From Raphanus sativus (lineage: Eukaryota; Streptophyta; Magnoliopsida; Brassicales; Brassicaceae), in NCBI RefSeq assembly GCF_000801105.2, contig NC_079519.1, positions 28,495,288 to 28,559,287 on the forward strand: 64,000 nucleotides of DNA, in the 5' to 3' direction. The notes beneath the pieces are model-generated. The model saw only the letters and a list, made by a program, of their open reading frames with translations, ran no database searches and was not told where the DNA came from. Below are positions 1 through 11,635 of the stretch, piece after piece (within the stretch, counting starts at the first letter, position 1; each line of letters begins with the position of its first letter). The position numbers and the translations under genes were made by a program.

Positions 1-31
1 GTAAGATCTATAATTTTTTTTTTAAATGCAG

Positions 32-331
32 GCTGCTAAAGATAAAGGAAGGGAAGAAGAAAGGCTAGTCAGAGGGAAAGAAGCAGATGATAAGAGGAAA
101 CCGAGGGAGAGGGAAAGCGAGAGTAGGAGGAGTGGTTCTAGTGATAGAGAGAGATACCGTGATAATGATAGAGATAGGGACAGACACAGAGATCATGGTA
201 GAAATCATAGAAAGCATTATGACAGGAGACCCAGGAGTGGGAGAGATGGTCGTGACCGAAGCAGGTCTCGTTCTCCTCATGGAAGGTCTGGTCGCAGAAG
301 GGCGTCGAGAAGTCCGGTTCGCCAGTACTAG
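32..331 (+). CDS. RS-rich (SR-like) protein, last exon only
   Basis: An open frame of 100 codons starts right after a pyrimidine-rich acceptor ending in CAG at 29-31 and stops with TAG at 329-331. It is dominated by Arg, Asp and Ser: mixed RD/RE repeats, then RS dipeptides (RSRSRSP), ending in RQY. Such tails are typical of nuclear pre-mRNA splicing proteins, where the serines are phosphorylated and the tail mediates protein contacts. No RRM, zinc finger or other diagnostic domain is in the window, so the family cannot be named. The window begins with GTAAG, which looks like a splice donor, but an intron of 31 bases would be too short for a plant. The rest of the gene lies upstream. I am fairly sure this is coding and unsure of its identity. 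Confidence 0.65.
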   Translation, partial: AAKDKGREEERLVRGKEADDKRKPRERESESRRSGSSDRERYRDNDRDRDRHRDHGRNHRKHYDRRPRSGRDGRDRSRSRSPHGRSGRRRASRSPVRQY

Positions 332-1031
332 TTTGAGAGAACTTTGCAAACTCATGAGGTAGAACTTGTGTCTTCTCCCTAAGTTTCATTGGCATGTGTG
401 TTTTCTTTTATTTGGAACTTGTTAAAATTTGAAGGATAAAATATTGTCTTTCTACCCGTTCAGACAGCTATTGTAAGAGTTTAAGACCTTTATCCAACCT
501 CCATCGGTTATTTGTTAAGAGGTCAAAAGCGTTGAGGTAGGTAAAACCTGTATAACCTTTTTTACGTTTTTCATTGTATTTCTCGACATTGGAGATGCTA
601 TAGCTTTCTTTTATTCTACCTTGTGGTTTGATTCTGATTCAAAGACTACAGAATCTAGTGGGCTCGAATGACAGATGCCTAATTGAGGTAACAAATTTAT
701 ACGAAACAGAAGTTTCTTTATTAGAAGTTGGGTTCAGTAATTTTGTTTATTCTTCGAGTTCTGTGTCTACACTTAGGTGTATACATACGCAGGAGGAAGA
801 ATAAGCTTTTTGGGGTTAGCTATTATTTTCTGGAGTCTTTGCTTGCAACCAAAAAAGACTTTATTTTACAAAGGAGTCTCTGCAAATACAGGACACAGAC
901 TGGATGGATCTGCGTGATGATTGAATAAAATTTGGTAAAGTTACAATAAAAGTTACGATGGTTAGATCCTCGTTCACTTGTATCTTGTTCAATGGTCCAT
1001 TTTGCAATAGATGCATCTCTTCTGCCCTTTT
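332..1031. other. 3' flank of the RS-rich gene
   Basis: No gene is seen here. The first 200-300 bases are T-rich and probably include the 3' UTR of the upstream RS-rich exon. The rest is AT-rich intergenic DNA up to the assembly gap. Confidence 0.5.
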
Positions 1032-1131
1032 NNNNNNNNNNNNNNNNNNNNNNNNNNNNNNNNNNNNNNNNNNNNNNNNNNNNNNNNNNNNNNNNNNNNN
1101 NNNNNNNNNNNNNNNNNNNNNNNNNNNNNNN
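1032..1131. other. Assembly gap (100 N)
   Basis: Exactly 100 N bases, the conventional placeholder for a gap of unknown size. It falls where the first copy of the triplicated segment should begin, so a repeat-caused assembly break is likely. Confidence 0.98.
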
Positions 1132-1595
1132 GTGACATGAAAAATCTCTTGGCCTCCTTTAACCCCACGTCAAAGCATTAACTTCAAGCTTTCAATACTT
1201 CTGTCTAGCCACCTCCCCCCACTCTTGGGATCAATTACTAATCTGCAAAACCGTTTTAAGCACCTTCATGACTAATGGCTTCTCAGATTTCGCACTCTAC
1301 TCCTTATATAAGCTCCAGTCGCATTTTCACTATTCACTAGAAGATAAAATTCATCCGAACTAATTGATGGGAGTGAGATCGACCACAAAGTTTAGGTAAT
1401 TTAGAATATAAAATTTGCTTTTTCAGTGAAAGTTTGCAATTTTCTGGAATTGAGTCAATTACTAGCATCTTTTTCGTTCGAATCCATCTTTTGGTAGATC
1501 CAGGTTTATTATGGGTTTTCAACTTAAAACAAATTAGTAATTATTGGATTAGTTCTAACTTTTATATATTAGTTGATTTCCCTGTGGAATATACA
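1132..1595 (+). repeat. Triplicated segment, copy 1 (first half)
   Basis: This stretch matches 5096-5570 and 14644-15104 almost base for base. It carries what looks like a core promoter: TATATAAG at 1305-1312, then an ATG at 1367 that opens a short frame (MGVRSTTKF) and runs into a GTAATT donor. The copy is interrupted at 1595/1596 by an LTR retrotransposon and resumes at 4262. I could not identify the gene whose 5' end this may be. Confidence 0.8.
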
Positions 1596-2777
1596 TGTAA
1601 CACCCGTCTCCTCCTCTCTCGAGACCAGCGTGTTACTTACCAAAAAAAATACCAAATTAAACCGAGTTATTCAAAGCCGAACAAATACTAAAACATTTAA
1701 TATTATATATTCAAAAGAAATACAACTTTAAATTTAATTATAAAAAATATATCAAATAAATCGAACTGAAAACCGAAATAAATACGACAATCCCAAGACA
1801 CCATTCGTCCAGATATCCGACTACTCGACAAGTTCACCTGCAAGGGGAAAAGAGGGGTGAGCAACAGGGGAGTCACTCAGTGAGGTATGGGATGCTAATC
1901 CCGAAATCCATAGACCCGGACATAGTACTCCGAATAAATATAATTTACCCTAACATGAGTCAAACACGGTACCTAAAGTACCCATAAAACAAACAATGGT
2001 CCTAGCGGGGTGCACACCCGCTGCCCACTAACAGGCCAAAATCTCCGCCGAAAAAGTGCTCGGTAACACACGCCCGTAGACGATTTATCGACCTCGAAGC
2101 TTTGGCACAACAGGTCGACTAAGCTGTGCCGCAGCATCTCCACACCAAATCTACTGGTCCCCGGCCAACTCCCAGAATTACGTCTCTGTGGTCGGCTAAC
2201 ATCCTAATCACCTCAATGTAATATATATGTATATATATAATCAATTATAATGAACAAGCATTGTTGAACCATCTAACACCCTATTCCATTTTATCAAAGA
2301 ACCTAAAACTAAGCAAGCAAAGACAAACTCGATTTTACGTAAACGGAACATATTAGAAATTAATTAGACTTTTTCGAAATTCTAAGCCGTGTACGAGATG
2401 TTCAGGAATAGACCCTCACCTTAGCACTGGCCGAAACGAACAACGGGAATGATCAACTAAGGTCAATAGAAAACCCGCTGGAAGCTCGCCCAGAAATCCC
2501 GCTGGAAGCTCGCCCAAAAATCCCGCCGGAAGCTCGCCGGAAATCTCACCGGAAAAATTGACTAGTGACTGGTCGTTGAATAATCCAACAACAACTTGTC
2601 ACGCGCAAAGAAATACTTTGACTTGATGAGAATAAGGGAAGAAGAGGAGTCTAATATATAGGAGAAGAGAGGAGAAAGGTTTTCTCAACTTCCAATGTGG
2701 GACAAAAGAAGTAGAATTGGAAGGGTTTTAATAAAAAGAAAACAATTGGGCTTGGCCCTAAAATCAGGGTCGTTACA
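1596..2777 (-). repeat. Left LTR (3' LTR of the minus-strand element)
   Basis: TG...CA-bounded LTR of 1182 bp. It contains a short tandem motif (CCCGCTGGAAGCTCGCC-like) near 2470-2540. It matches 3079-4261 closely. Confidence 0.93.
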
Positions 2778-2791
2778 ATTCTCCCCCACTT
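2778..2791 (-). other. Polypurine tract
   Basis: On the minus strand AGTGGGGGAGAAT lies directly against the LTR boundary, the place where plus-strand DNA synthesis of an LTR element starts. Confidence 0.8.
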
Positions 2792-3059
2792 AATCGGAAT
2801 TCGTCCCGAATTCCAAAGAGACGAAGAAAGAACGTCCACAGCTTCGAAGAAAAGAAGGACACAAGATAATAGACAATAGAAGCGAAAGAAACTTGGTCTT
2901 CACCTGCAAAAAATAAAAGAGTTAAAATGCTAATATCTAACGAGTGATACTAAACCGAATGGTGTCACTTTATTTTTCAAAACTCCCATCCCAACATTTT
3001 GAAAATCGTTGAAACACAAGTCCCATAAATCGTTCATCCCGGGTCGGAACCGGGACGGA

Positions 3060-3078
3060 ACCCGCTCTGATACCAAAT
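3060..3078 (-). other. tRNA-iMet primer binding site
   Basis: On the minus strand TGGTATCAGAGCGGG lies three bases inside the LTR. Its first 12 bases are the standard plant initiator-Met primer site. Confidence 0.9.
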
Positions 3079-4261
3079 TGTAACACCCGTCTCCTCCTCT
3101 CTCGAGACCGCGTGTTACTTACCAAAAAAAATACCAAATTAAACCGAGCTATTCAAAGCCGAACAAATATTAAAACATTTAATATTATATATTCAAAGAA
3201 ATACAACTTTAAATTTAATTATAAAAATATATCAAATAAATCGAACTGAAAACCGAAATAAAATACGACAATCCCAAGACACCATTCGTCCAGATATCCG
3301 ACTACTCGACAAGTTCACCTGCAAGGGGAAAAGAGGGGTGAGCAACAGGGGAGTCACTCAGTGAGGTATGGGATGCTAATCCCGAAATCCATAGACCCGG
3401 ACATAGTACTCCGAATAAATATAATTTAACCCTAACATGAGTCAAACACGGTACCTAAAGTACCCATAAAACAAACAATGGTCCTAGCGGGGTGCACACC
3501 CGCTGCCCACTAACAGGCCAAAATCTCCGCCGAAAAAGTGCTCGGTAACACACGCCCGTAGACGATTTATCGACCTCGAAGCTTTGGCACAACAGGTCGA
3601 CTAAGCTGTGCCGCAGCATCTCCACACAAATCTACTGGTCCCCGGCCAACTCCCAGAATTACGTCTCTGTGGTCGGCTAACATCCTAATCACCTCAATGT
3701 AATATATATGTATATATAATCAATTATAATGAACAAGCATTGTTGAACCATCTAACACCCTAATTCCATTTTATCAAAGAACCTAAAACTAAGCAAGCAA
3801 AAGACAGACTCGATTTCACGTAAACGGAACATATTAGAAATTAAATTAGACTTTTCCGAAATTCTAAGCCGTGTACGAGATGTTCAGGAATAGACCCTCA
3901 CCTTAGCAACTGGCCGAAACGAACAACGGGAATGATCAACTAAGGTCAATAGAAAACCCGCTGGAAGCTCGCCCAGAAATCCGCTGGAAGCTCGCCCAAA
4001 AATCCCGCCGGAAGCTCGCCGGAAATCTCACCGGAAAAATTGACTAGTGACTGGTCGTTGAATAATCCAACAACAACTTGTCAAGCGCAAAGAAATACTT
4101 TGACTTGATGAGAATAAAGGGAAGAAGAGGCGTCTAATATATAGGAGAAGGGAGGGAGAAAGGTTTTCTCAACTTCCAATGTGGGACAAAAGAAGTAGAA
4201 TTGAAAGGGTTTTAATAAAAAGAAAAACATTGGGCTTGGCCCTAAAATCAGGGTCGTTACA
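3079..4261 (-). repeat. Right LTR (5' LTR of the minus-strand element)
   Basis: TG...CA-bounded LTR of 1183 bp, close copy of 1596-2777, followed by the second ATACA target copy. Confidence 0.93.
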
Positions 4262-4484
4262 ATACATATCCCTAATACTCTTTTGATTTTACAAGAAGTG
4301 CTTAACACTATGTGTTTGATTCACCATCGTAAAGTTATGGTCTATGGAGTGGTTAAGCTTCCAATAAAATACGAAAGATAATCTCTCATCTGATTGAAAT
4401 GCCTTTTGCTTGTTGTGAAACTACGAATGTTGTATCTGCAGATTACACTGAAAGACATTTGATCTTTTGGTTTGACAGTCGTTT
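4262..4484 (+). repeat. Triplicated segment, copy 1 (second half)
   Basis: Continues copy 1 after the LTR element and matches 5566-5795 and 15100-15325. It stops at TTTCTT and joins directly to the start of copy 2. The sequence that follows this point in copies 2 and 3 (TTTCCGGCACG) is missing, so this is a deletion or recombination junction. Confidence 0.8.
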
Positions 4485-6560
4485 CTTAATTTTTAAATGC
4501 CATCCCCATATTAATATCAAATGATTAATTCCATGTGTTTTGTTATTTATATTCTTTTATTGCTCATGTAACTGATTGTTACCCTATTATTTATGATAAT
4601 CAATAAAATAATTATATTTATGTTATTTGTTCTTGCTATTTAACAATCTTTTGAGCTATTTTGAATGTTTAGCTACATTTTATCAAATATTATTTTAAAT
4701 ATATATTAGCTAGATTCACTTGTTGCAGTCTAGAATTAAAAAGAAAATACAAACATTTCTCAAATAATCATTTGTATTTCTATCGTTTTCAAAAAGAGTA
4801 TTTGCACTAAATAACTAAAAACATAATTAAAAAAAACAGTATAGACACTGTGCAGCTTTAATTAATCCAATGCTAATCTATCTGTACTAAATAAAATCAA
4901 CTAAATTGAAGGTTTCTTAGGATGTCTATATAGAACAAATATTCCCCACCAGCCATGTTAGCATAATTCACATGTAATTTACAAGATTATGGGCTTCAGT
5001 TTCTTATCCATCATAGATTTTCCTTATTATTTTAAAGAGCCCATTTGAAGCCTAATTAACATACTTATGTGGTTTCTAGCTTCTTCTTCTTCCTTGACAT
5101 GAAAAATCTCTTGGCCTCTTTAACCCACGTCAAAGCATAACTTCAAGCTTTCAATACTTTTGTCTAGCCACCTCCCCCACTCTTGGGATCAATTACTACT
5201 CTGCAAACCGTTTAAGCACCTTCATGACTAATGGCTTCTCAGATTTCGCACTCTACTCCTTATATAAGCTCCAGACGCATTTTCACTATTCACTAGAAGA
5301 TAAAATTCATCCGAGCTAATTGATGGGAGTGAGATCGACCACAAAGTTTAGGTAATTTAAAATATAAACTTTGCTTTTTCAATGAAAGTTTGCAATTTTC
5401 TGGAATTGAGTCAATTACTATGATCTCTTTCGTTCGAATCATCTTTTTGGTAGATTCAATCTTTTGGTAGATTCAGGTTTATTATGAGTTTTCAACTTAA
5501 ACAAATTGATAATTATTGGATTAGTTCTAACTTATATATTAGTTGATTTCCCATGTGGAATATACATATCCATAATACTCTTTGATTTTTACAAGAAGTG
5601 CTTAACACTATGCGTTTGATTCACCATCGTAAAGTTATGGTCTATGGAGTGGTTAAGCTTCCAATAAAATATGAAAGATAATCTCTCATCTGTTTGAAAT
5701 TCCATTTGCTTATTGTGAAACTACGAATGTTGTATCTGCAGCTTACATTGAAAGACATTTGATCTTTTGGTTTGACAGTCGTTTCTTTTCCGGCACGTTA
5801 CGAAATCAATCATGCATATTCGCTTCAAGCTATTTTGAAGGACGACATTGTTTTGGCAAAGCCACGTCGCAGCTCTAGGTTTCGAAAAAAAAATCATTAC
5901 TGATTCAAGTGGTAGTCTTGTATTTACTTTGCCTCAGCAACGACTTTAGGTTGCCTTCCATTTGATATAATTTCCTTCGTAACCCTTCATTTCTCTTGCT
6001 AGACTGCCTTGGAAAGGCGCCTGTGCAGGTACCAAAAAAAATTCAGAATTATGACAAGATTATTGAAAAGAAAAAGCGCTTTACATCTGTTGAAGGTAAT
6101 AGTTCTGTTTACGGTTAAGGTCATCAAGTTTAAGGTTTTCTCTCTCTTCATGTCTCGATACGCAATTTTTTTATGAGTCTTCCAACAGACAGAGTCCACT
6201 TTGGTGAAGCTTTTCTTGGTTGATTTGGTCTATCCGGATTTTGGAAGTGCAGGGAAGCTGCTATCGGACAGATGGAGATGACTATCTTCCAAAGAACGGT
6301 TTTTAAAATGACGGCTAGAAAAATTTAGTTGTGGATAGTGAAGTGCTTCGATCTTTCTTAAAATCAATTATGATGAATATTGAATAGTGAATACTATTTA
6401 GATTTTTTCCATCTTATTCATATATAGTTGATTAAATTTTTTTTTCTGTCACGAATATAATTAATTAATATTGGCTCATCAAGAGACATTTTGTTATGGT
6501 TTTATATAATTAATTTTTTTTCTGTCACGAATATAATTAATTAATTATTGGCTCATCTTT
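4485..6560 (+). repeat. Triplicated segment, copy 2
   Basis: About 2.07 kb that aligns along its length with 14032-16095, with scattered substitutions and small indels. The first base matches the sequence directly after the RALF stop codon in copy 3, so the unit originally lay downstream of a RALF-like gene that is absent here. It holds a TATA box at about 5261 and the short ATG frame at 5323. Short exon-like stretches near 5810-5880 and 6000-6100 do not form a gene I recognise. A Helitron lies just beyond its right edge. Confidence 0.85.
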
Positions 6561-6576
6561 CTCTTAAGATTTATTA

Positions 6577-7529
6577 TCTATATTATTAAAGCAGAATCCC
6601 TATTAGGATTCTACCCTTAATTTTTGTAGTTATTTACAAAAGAATGTCATTATCTCTTTTACTCAACGTATTCATTAAAGATATAATTAAATGACAAGAT
6701 ATTTATAAGATCCATTGCCTGTTTTTACGTTCCTTTTCATTTTAATCATACTATTAATTATCATTTTTAAGAACATAATTATATTTTTACCACAATATGG
6801 TTATTATACTGCCGTGAGTTTAGAAGTTTTATAAATCATTCATCATTAATACAAACCTATGTAAATCGATCAGCAAATCAATCTATCTTATTAAAACAGA
6901 AACATTCTGTTGGACCTAACATTTATTTTGTAAGTTTTTTAAATTAAATACACTTTTATACTTTATAGTTAAACCTACATTAAATCACTAATGTTACTTT
7001 CTTTATACTACTATTCATGTTTCCAAACAATATACTTATTTCTTTATACTACTATCAATGTTTCCAAACAATATATTTTTCATACTACTATCAATGTTTC
7101 CAGACAATACAATAATTAATCTTAGTTATTTTATAAATATTATTTTCTCTTTAAAATTTTGTAGAAACGTCATAATTTCATAAATTGCAAAATAATGAAC
7201 TTTAAAATTTGGATTATAAGATTACAAATTATGAAACTATTACAATTTAAATCCATTAGATTACATATCGGTCATCCATCAGTTCAATCGGTTAGTCTCG
7301 AGGTTTAGTGATTTTTTTAATATGAATATTTTAAAAACCAAAATTGAATTTTCAGATCTCCGGATTAACGGGTATAATCACAATCGGGTTGAATTTAAAA
7401 ACACTGATTTAAATGCAAAAATATTTTAAATACACACTCTTTAAAAAATTACCAAAATATTTGTTAAGTTATTAGTGAAATTTTTTATCGTAAATATTCC
7501 GCGCTTCTAAAGCGCGGGTCAAAATCTAG
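6577..7529 (+). mobile_element. Non-autonomous Helitron
   Basis: The 5' end reads TCTATATTATTAAAG and the 3' end reads GGGTCAAAATCTAG, preceded by a perfect 8 bp stem with a 3 base loop at 7499-7517. The flanking bases are A (6576) and T (7530), the AT target expected for Helitrons, with no target duplication. A second good 5' end (TCTATCTTATTAAAAC) lies at 6882, also after an A. The true unit may therefore be 6882-7529, with an older 5' piece in front. No helicase or replication gene is present. Confidence 0.85.
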
Positions 7530-7530
7530 T

Positions 7531-8812
7531 GTTACTTATAAGTCCTCCATCATTGACCACAAATCGTCAGATATATGTCTAAAGATCCATGTTGCTTGCA
7601 CGTGTATAAGTTGTCCACTTTAACCATTAGCTATCAAATATATACCTATAACCTATGTAAATAAGTTACATGGTACATAGCACATATATTTATTAACTAA
7701 ATCCTGTTAATATAAAGCTATATGATTTGAATCTTTTATCTTATGATTGGTAGAAGGGGGAAAAAAATAATAGTATGCTAATATTATAAATATATTGTCT
7801 TACTCACTTTTCAAAATAAACCTTTTAAGTTTTAAACAATATCTTCGAGATTCATTACTTTGTTAATGACAATATTATCAGTTATCTACTTATACGTGAA
7901 GATAATGAAATTTTAAATGAAAATATTATAAGTATTTATTTCGTGAGCATGGTAACAAAAAATATATGCAAATTGTTTAAATGATTATAAATAAAAAAAT
8001 ATCAACCTTTAATATATTTTAAATTTTATTAATGAATTAATAAAGTTTATATCGTAACAGTATTTTGTTTATCGTGATATCTTAGCCTCCATTTTTACCA
8101 ACTATTATGATAAAAAAATTTGCATCGACTTAAAAAACATTGGTAAAATTCCTACGATTAAAGCCTATATAATTTGAATATTATGTCTTATGATTAGTAG
8201 AATGATACAAAATAATAAATTTATCGTAGTATTATGTGATACTATATAAAAGAAAATAAAATAGGTATGCTAAACATTTTTAAAACAAATGTCAAAATTT
8301 TCATAAATAAATTTAAAAATAAATAATTAAACATTTTTAATAAAAATATACTTCCAATTGAATTTAAAATTAGAAAATTATTTTTTTTAATTTTACTGAA
8401 AATATTTTAGATGATTATAACATAATTTTACGGATTTAAATGAGCAACTTTATTGAATTTTAAAAATTAAAAACTTCAAACTATCTCAGGTTTAAGTGGA
8501 GCAGGTCCAAAATGAGATGAATCTAACTTTATAAATCTTAAAATTCGCATTTAGTGTTAGGAATTAACCGTCTTTTGTTGTTCATATGGATGCAGAGTTA
8601 CCCATTTGGTTTATAGAGTTAATATGAGTCTGTATATGTTGATGACAAAAAAAAATCTTAAATTTCAGGTTTAAGAAATCATATATTAACAATATATCAT
8701 TATAAAATATTTGCTTAAAAAGGAAGAAAAACATACACTATATTGCTATAAACTTTTTAAAAAAAATTATACTGTTATAGGCATCGACAAATAGTAACAA
8801 ACAATATATATA
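7531..8812. other. AT-rich intergenic DNA
   Basis: No gene is seen on either strand. The stretch is strongly AT-rich and probably decayed transposon sequence. Its right end may be the body of the element whose 3' end is at 9356. Confidence 0.6.
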
Positions 8813-9069
8813 CTCCTCCGTCCCACTTTAAGTGATGTTTTAGGATTTTTATTTTGTCCCATTTTAAGTGTGATTTCTCACTAATCTATGTAGAATTTAA
8901 TATGATTTGAATTTTATGACCAATTACAAAATACTGTACTTTTTTATTATTGTTAAATTAGTTTTATCTAATATATTTTTATGTTACCAAGATAAACTAC
9001 ATAAAAATATGTGTTTTCTTAATCTATGTGAAATAACCTAAAACATCACATAAAGTGGAACAGAGGGAG
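8813..9069. mobile_element. Stowaway-type MITE (Tc1/mariner)
   Basis: 257 bp with long terminal inverted repeats: CTCCTCCGTCCCACTTTAAG on the left, and the complement of CTTTATGTG...GGGAG on the right. TA dinucleotides flank it (8811-8812 and 9070-9071). The CTCC(C)TCCG terminus is the Stowaway signature. Confidence 0.9.
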
Positions 9070-9214
9070 TATAATTAAATGATGATAAATAGCTAGAAGG
9101 TAATAAACACATATGTATATATAAAATATTCACAAAACAAAATGATTGTTACCATCAATCAAAATATAATTAAAATAATTTATTGTACAATTAAAAAGCC
9201 AAAATAGTAAACCC

Positions 9215-9241
9215 ATATATATATATATATATATATATATA
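9215..9241. repeat. (AT)n microsatellite
   Basis: Uninterrupted alternating AT run of about 27 bases. Confidence 0.95.
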
Positions 9242-9319
9242 AGAAAATATAAAATATAAAATTATAATATTTAAAACAATAGGTTATTTATAGAAAATTT
9301 TAAATTAAGTTCAAACTGG

Positions 9320-9356
9320 AAAATCCCGGGCTTTGAAAATGCGGGTGAAAATCTAG
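9320..9356 (+). mobile_element. Helitron 3' end without a clear 5' end
   Basis: An imperfect CCCG...CGGG hairpin at 9325-9345 is followed by TGAAAATCTAG and a T, the Helitron 3' signature. I found no convincing 5' TC end between 7531 and here. Confidence 0.65.
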
Positions 9357-10241
9357 TTGCCCATTAAAAGCAAAGAGAACAAATGTATATGTACAGTATC
9401 ATTGATATAACAGGTATCAAACTTCAAGGATGTAATTTCCAAGAAAGATGAAGAGCTTCAAAATCTTCAGAAGCAAACAGGTAACAACGCAACCGTGCCA
9501 AAACGTGGTTTAAGCAAACTAATATTGTTGGGGCCATCATCACCTAGAAGACATTCTATAGGAGCTTCACCAAATGCTCTACGAGGAAAGCCCTCTCGTT
9601 TGATTGAAAGAACAACCTCAGATGTCGACAACTGCTCAGAATATAGTAGCAAGCATTCTGATTCTGGTTCACCGCATTCATCTAAGTTTGCTGGAAGGGA
9701 GAAATACGTTGACTTTGAAGATGATATTGAACTCATAGGCCTTGCAGATGCAGACTCTGAGGAAAGATTGAGTGATATTTCAGATAGTTGTCTTTCGATG
9801 GGAACAGAAACTGATGGTTCCATAAGCAGTGCAGTAGAGTTGACTCTTTTCCCTGAAACCGAGAAGCCTCTTGAGATAACTGAACGACCTGAAGCACAAT
9901 TGCCCCCTGAGAAATCAGTGAAAATGGGTAAAGCCGAGCCAAAAGCAGAAAGGTTAGTATCCATCTACTGGCACACTTTAATTGAAGAATACAGATTCTT
10001 ATGTTTGTTTTGTTTTGGTGTTTCAAAAGTAGAAGAAATATTCCATCGAAGATTCCTAAGCAGACCTTGAAACCACCAGGCCAAACCAGACCTTCTCGTC
10101 TATCAGTTGCCGCTGGCTCCTCCTCTAAGGCCTTAACAAGTAATGGCACTACGTTAACCCTTTCACTTGTCTCCTTAGAAACAAATCTGTTTGCATAATT
10201 ATTCTCAAGTCAGGCTCTAATCACAACTTGGATTATATTGA

Positions 10242-10847
10242 CAGTGCCGGTCCTGAGATATATGAGATCCCATACAAAACTAAAAATCGGGCCTCTAAAT
10301 CTTATTAAAAATTAACTAAAATTCAAGTTTACAACAAAAACAAATCATAATGTCCTAAAAGCTAATAACAAACTATATCAATTCAAGAAAGTACATCTTC
10401 TTATATTTTCTATAAAATCATCGGCCAAAATTTTAATGTCAAATGATCGAATCATATCATTTTTAGTGGAAAAGATAACCGAACCAATTAATCTTACATG
10501 TGATGTATTTGATTGTAAATCATACTTTATGAAAATTGATATTAGTCAGACAAACATAAAAACTGGATAACAAAAAAAATTGGAAACAAATATTTAAGTT
10601 CTTTTAGTTTTTATTTACATATCTCGTAAAAGGAGTGAAATATATTTTCGTTTCTACTACTACCTAAAATGGGTACAGTTTAATAAGGTTTAATTAATTA
10701 ATATTATTTATTATTCACTCTCATATTAAAATAAATAGAAAAAAGAAATTTATTCTTGTTTTGTGTTTAGAATACATCCCCAAAACTTTATTAAATTTAT
10801 AGGCCCCATGCATTTGTTTCTTGTGTTTGGGGTCAGAACCGGCTCTG
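10242..10847. mobile_element. Non-autonomous hAT element in the kinesin intron
   Basis: 606 bp with termini CAGTGCCGGTCCTGA and the complement CAGAGCCGGTTCTGA. A perfect 8 bp target duplication TATATTGA lies at 10234-10241 and 10848-10855. No transposase frame is present. Confidence 0.93.
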
Positions 10848-10859
10848 TATATTGATGAG

Positions 10860-11190
10860 AAACATCCCACATCGGAAATATGAGAATTAATCTATTACTA
10901 TATAAAGGGTTAGCATCAATCCACTAATTACCAATTGGTTTTAGTTGGAAGTCCATAATTAATCCGAATCTAACTCGTAGTTAACCCTTCTCGACCGGGT
11001 ATAAATGTCGTAATTAATTCGCTCGACCGAATATAACTGTCTTAAAGTTCCGAGATTTCTAGCCGGTAAGAGCCATCATCTCGAGGAGGAGTATTAGGGA
11101 TATTATATCTCACATCGAAAATTCTAAAAGACATTAAATAATATATAAAGTGTTAGGGTCAATCCACTAATCATCAATTACTTGATTATC
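10860..11190. repeat. LTR-like fragments with two TATATAAAG units
   Basis: Two related blocks near 10863 and 11107 share CACATCGGAAA or CACATCGAAAA, then TATATAAAG, then AATCCACTAAT. The second follows CATCTCGAGGAGGAGTATTAGGG. This resembles pieces of a retrotransposon LTR, but no full termini are visible. Confidence 0.45.
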
Positions 11191-11635
11191 CACAAAAGGA
11201 GTCTCACTTAGGGATTTTTAGTGTCAAATTTCTCATGAATCATCTAGTCTTCTTGATTTGCTTCAGGTGGTAAAAGACCGACAATTAGCACTTCATCTTC
11301 AGCAAAGCCACTCTACAGAAGGCAGTGAAGATTGTTTTTATTTGATCCAGATGGTGTTTGATAGTTAATTGTGTAACTACAAGGAAGCATATGATGCCTT
11401 TTTGTAAACCTGATTAACAAACAGCCGTGAGTCCGTGACCAAAGTCTTCTTTTTGGATTGGTGTTAAGAAAATCTTGTCTACGTAAGCGTTGAGGTTTCT
11501 ATATGTTGTTTTTCATATGACAATAGAATTAGGCCAAAATGCCCAGAGTCACTCTTTTTTTTCTCTATTAGTCTCTGATTTTTTTTGCAGGAATTCACTA
11601 TGGTTCCTGAATAGAAAGAAAATGAGAGATGAGGT

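Larger units (their letters stand above)
1596..4261 (-). mobile_element. Complete non-autonomous LTR retrotransposon
   Basis: Two near-identical LTRs of about 1.18 kb (1596-2777 and 3079-4261) begin TGTAAC and end GTTACA, enclosing only 301 bp. Read on the minus strand, the internal end next to the right LTR carries a primer binding site, TGGTATCAGAGC, complementary to initiator tRNA-Met. A purine-rich tract (AGTGGGGGAGAAT) abuts the left LTR. The 5 bp target duplication ATACA lies at 1591-1595 and 4262-4266. The homologous sites at about 5570 and 15100 lack the element. There is no gag or pol, so movement must have depended on proteins supplied elsewhere. The LTRs differ mainly by single-base indels, which suggests a young insertion. 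Confidence 0.95.
9414..11328 (+). pseudogene. Kinesin-14 (At1g63640-like), last three exons only
   Basis: Exons 9414-9952, 10033-10139 and 11267-11328 splice in one open frame of 235 codons to a TGA. The encoded tail starts with a coiled-coil end (SNFKDVISKKDEELQNLQK), continues through an acidic Ser-rich region (LADADSEERLSDISDSCLS), and ends in a basic Lys/Arg/Ser tail (KIPKQTLKPPGQTRPSR, then GKRPTISTSSSAKPL). This matches the C-terminus of the calponin-homology kinesin-14 At1g63640, a minus-end microtubule motor, as I remember it. Calponin-homology and motor exons are absent upstream, where only repeats occur. A hAT element and LTR pieces sit in the last intron, yet its splice sites remain usable. 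It is probably a truncated gene. The motor exons could be hidden only if the assembly is wrong at the gap. Confidence 0.8.

Noticed and set aside
65..395. Frames on both strands overlapping the RS-rich exon
   Set aside because: They are shadows of a low-complexity RS/RD coding sequence.
728..928. 66-codon frame downstream of the RS-rich gene
   Set aside because: No homology and no gene context; expected by chance in 3' flanking DNA.
9467..9964. Minus-strand frame of 165 codons
   Set aside because: It is the antisense shadow of the kinesin tail exon, which has clear homology on the plus strand.
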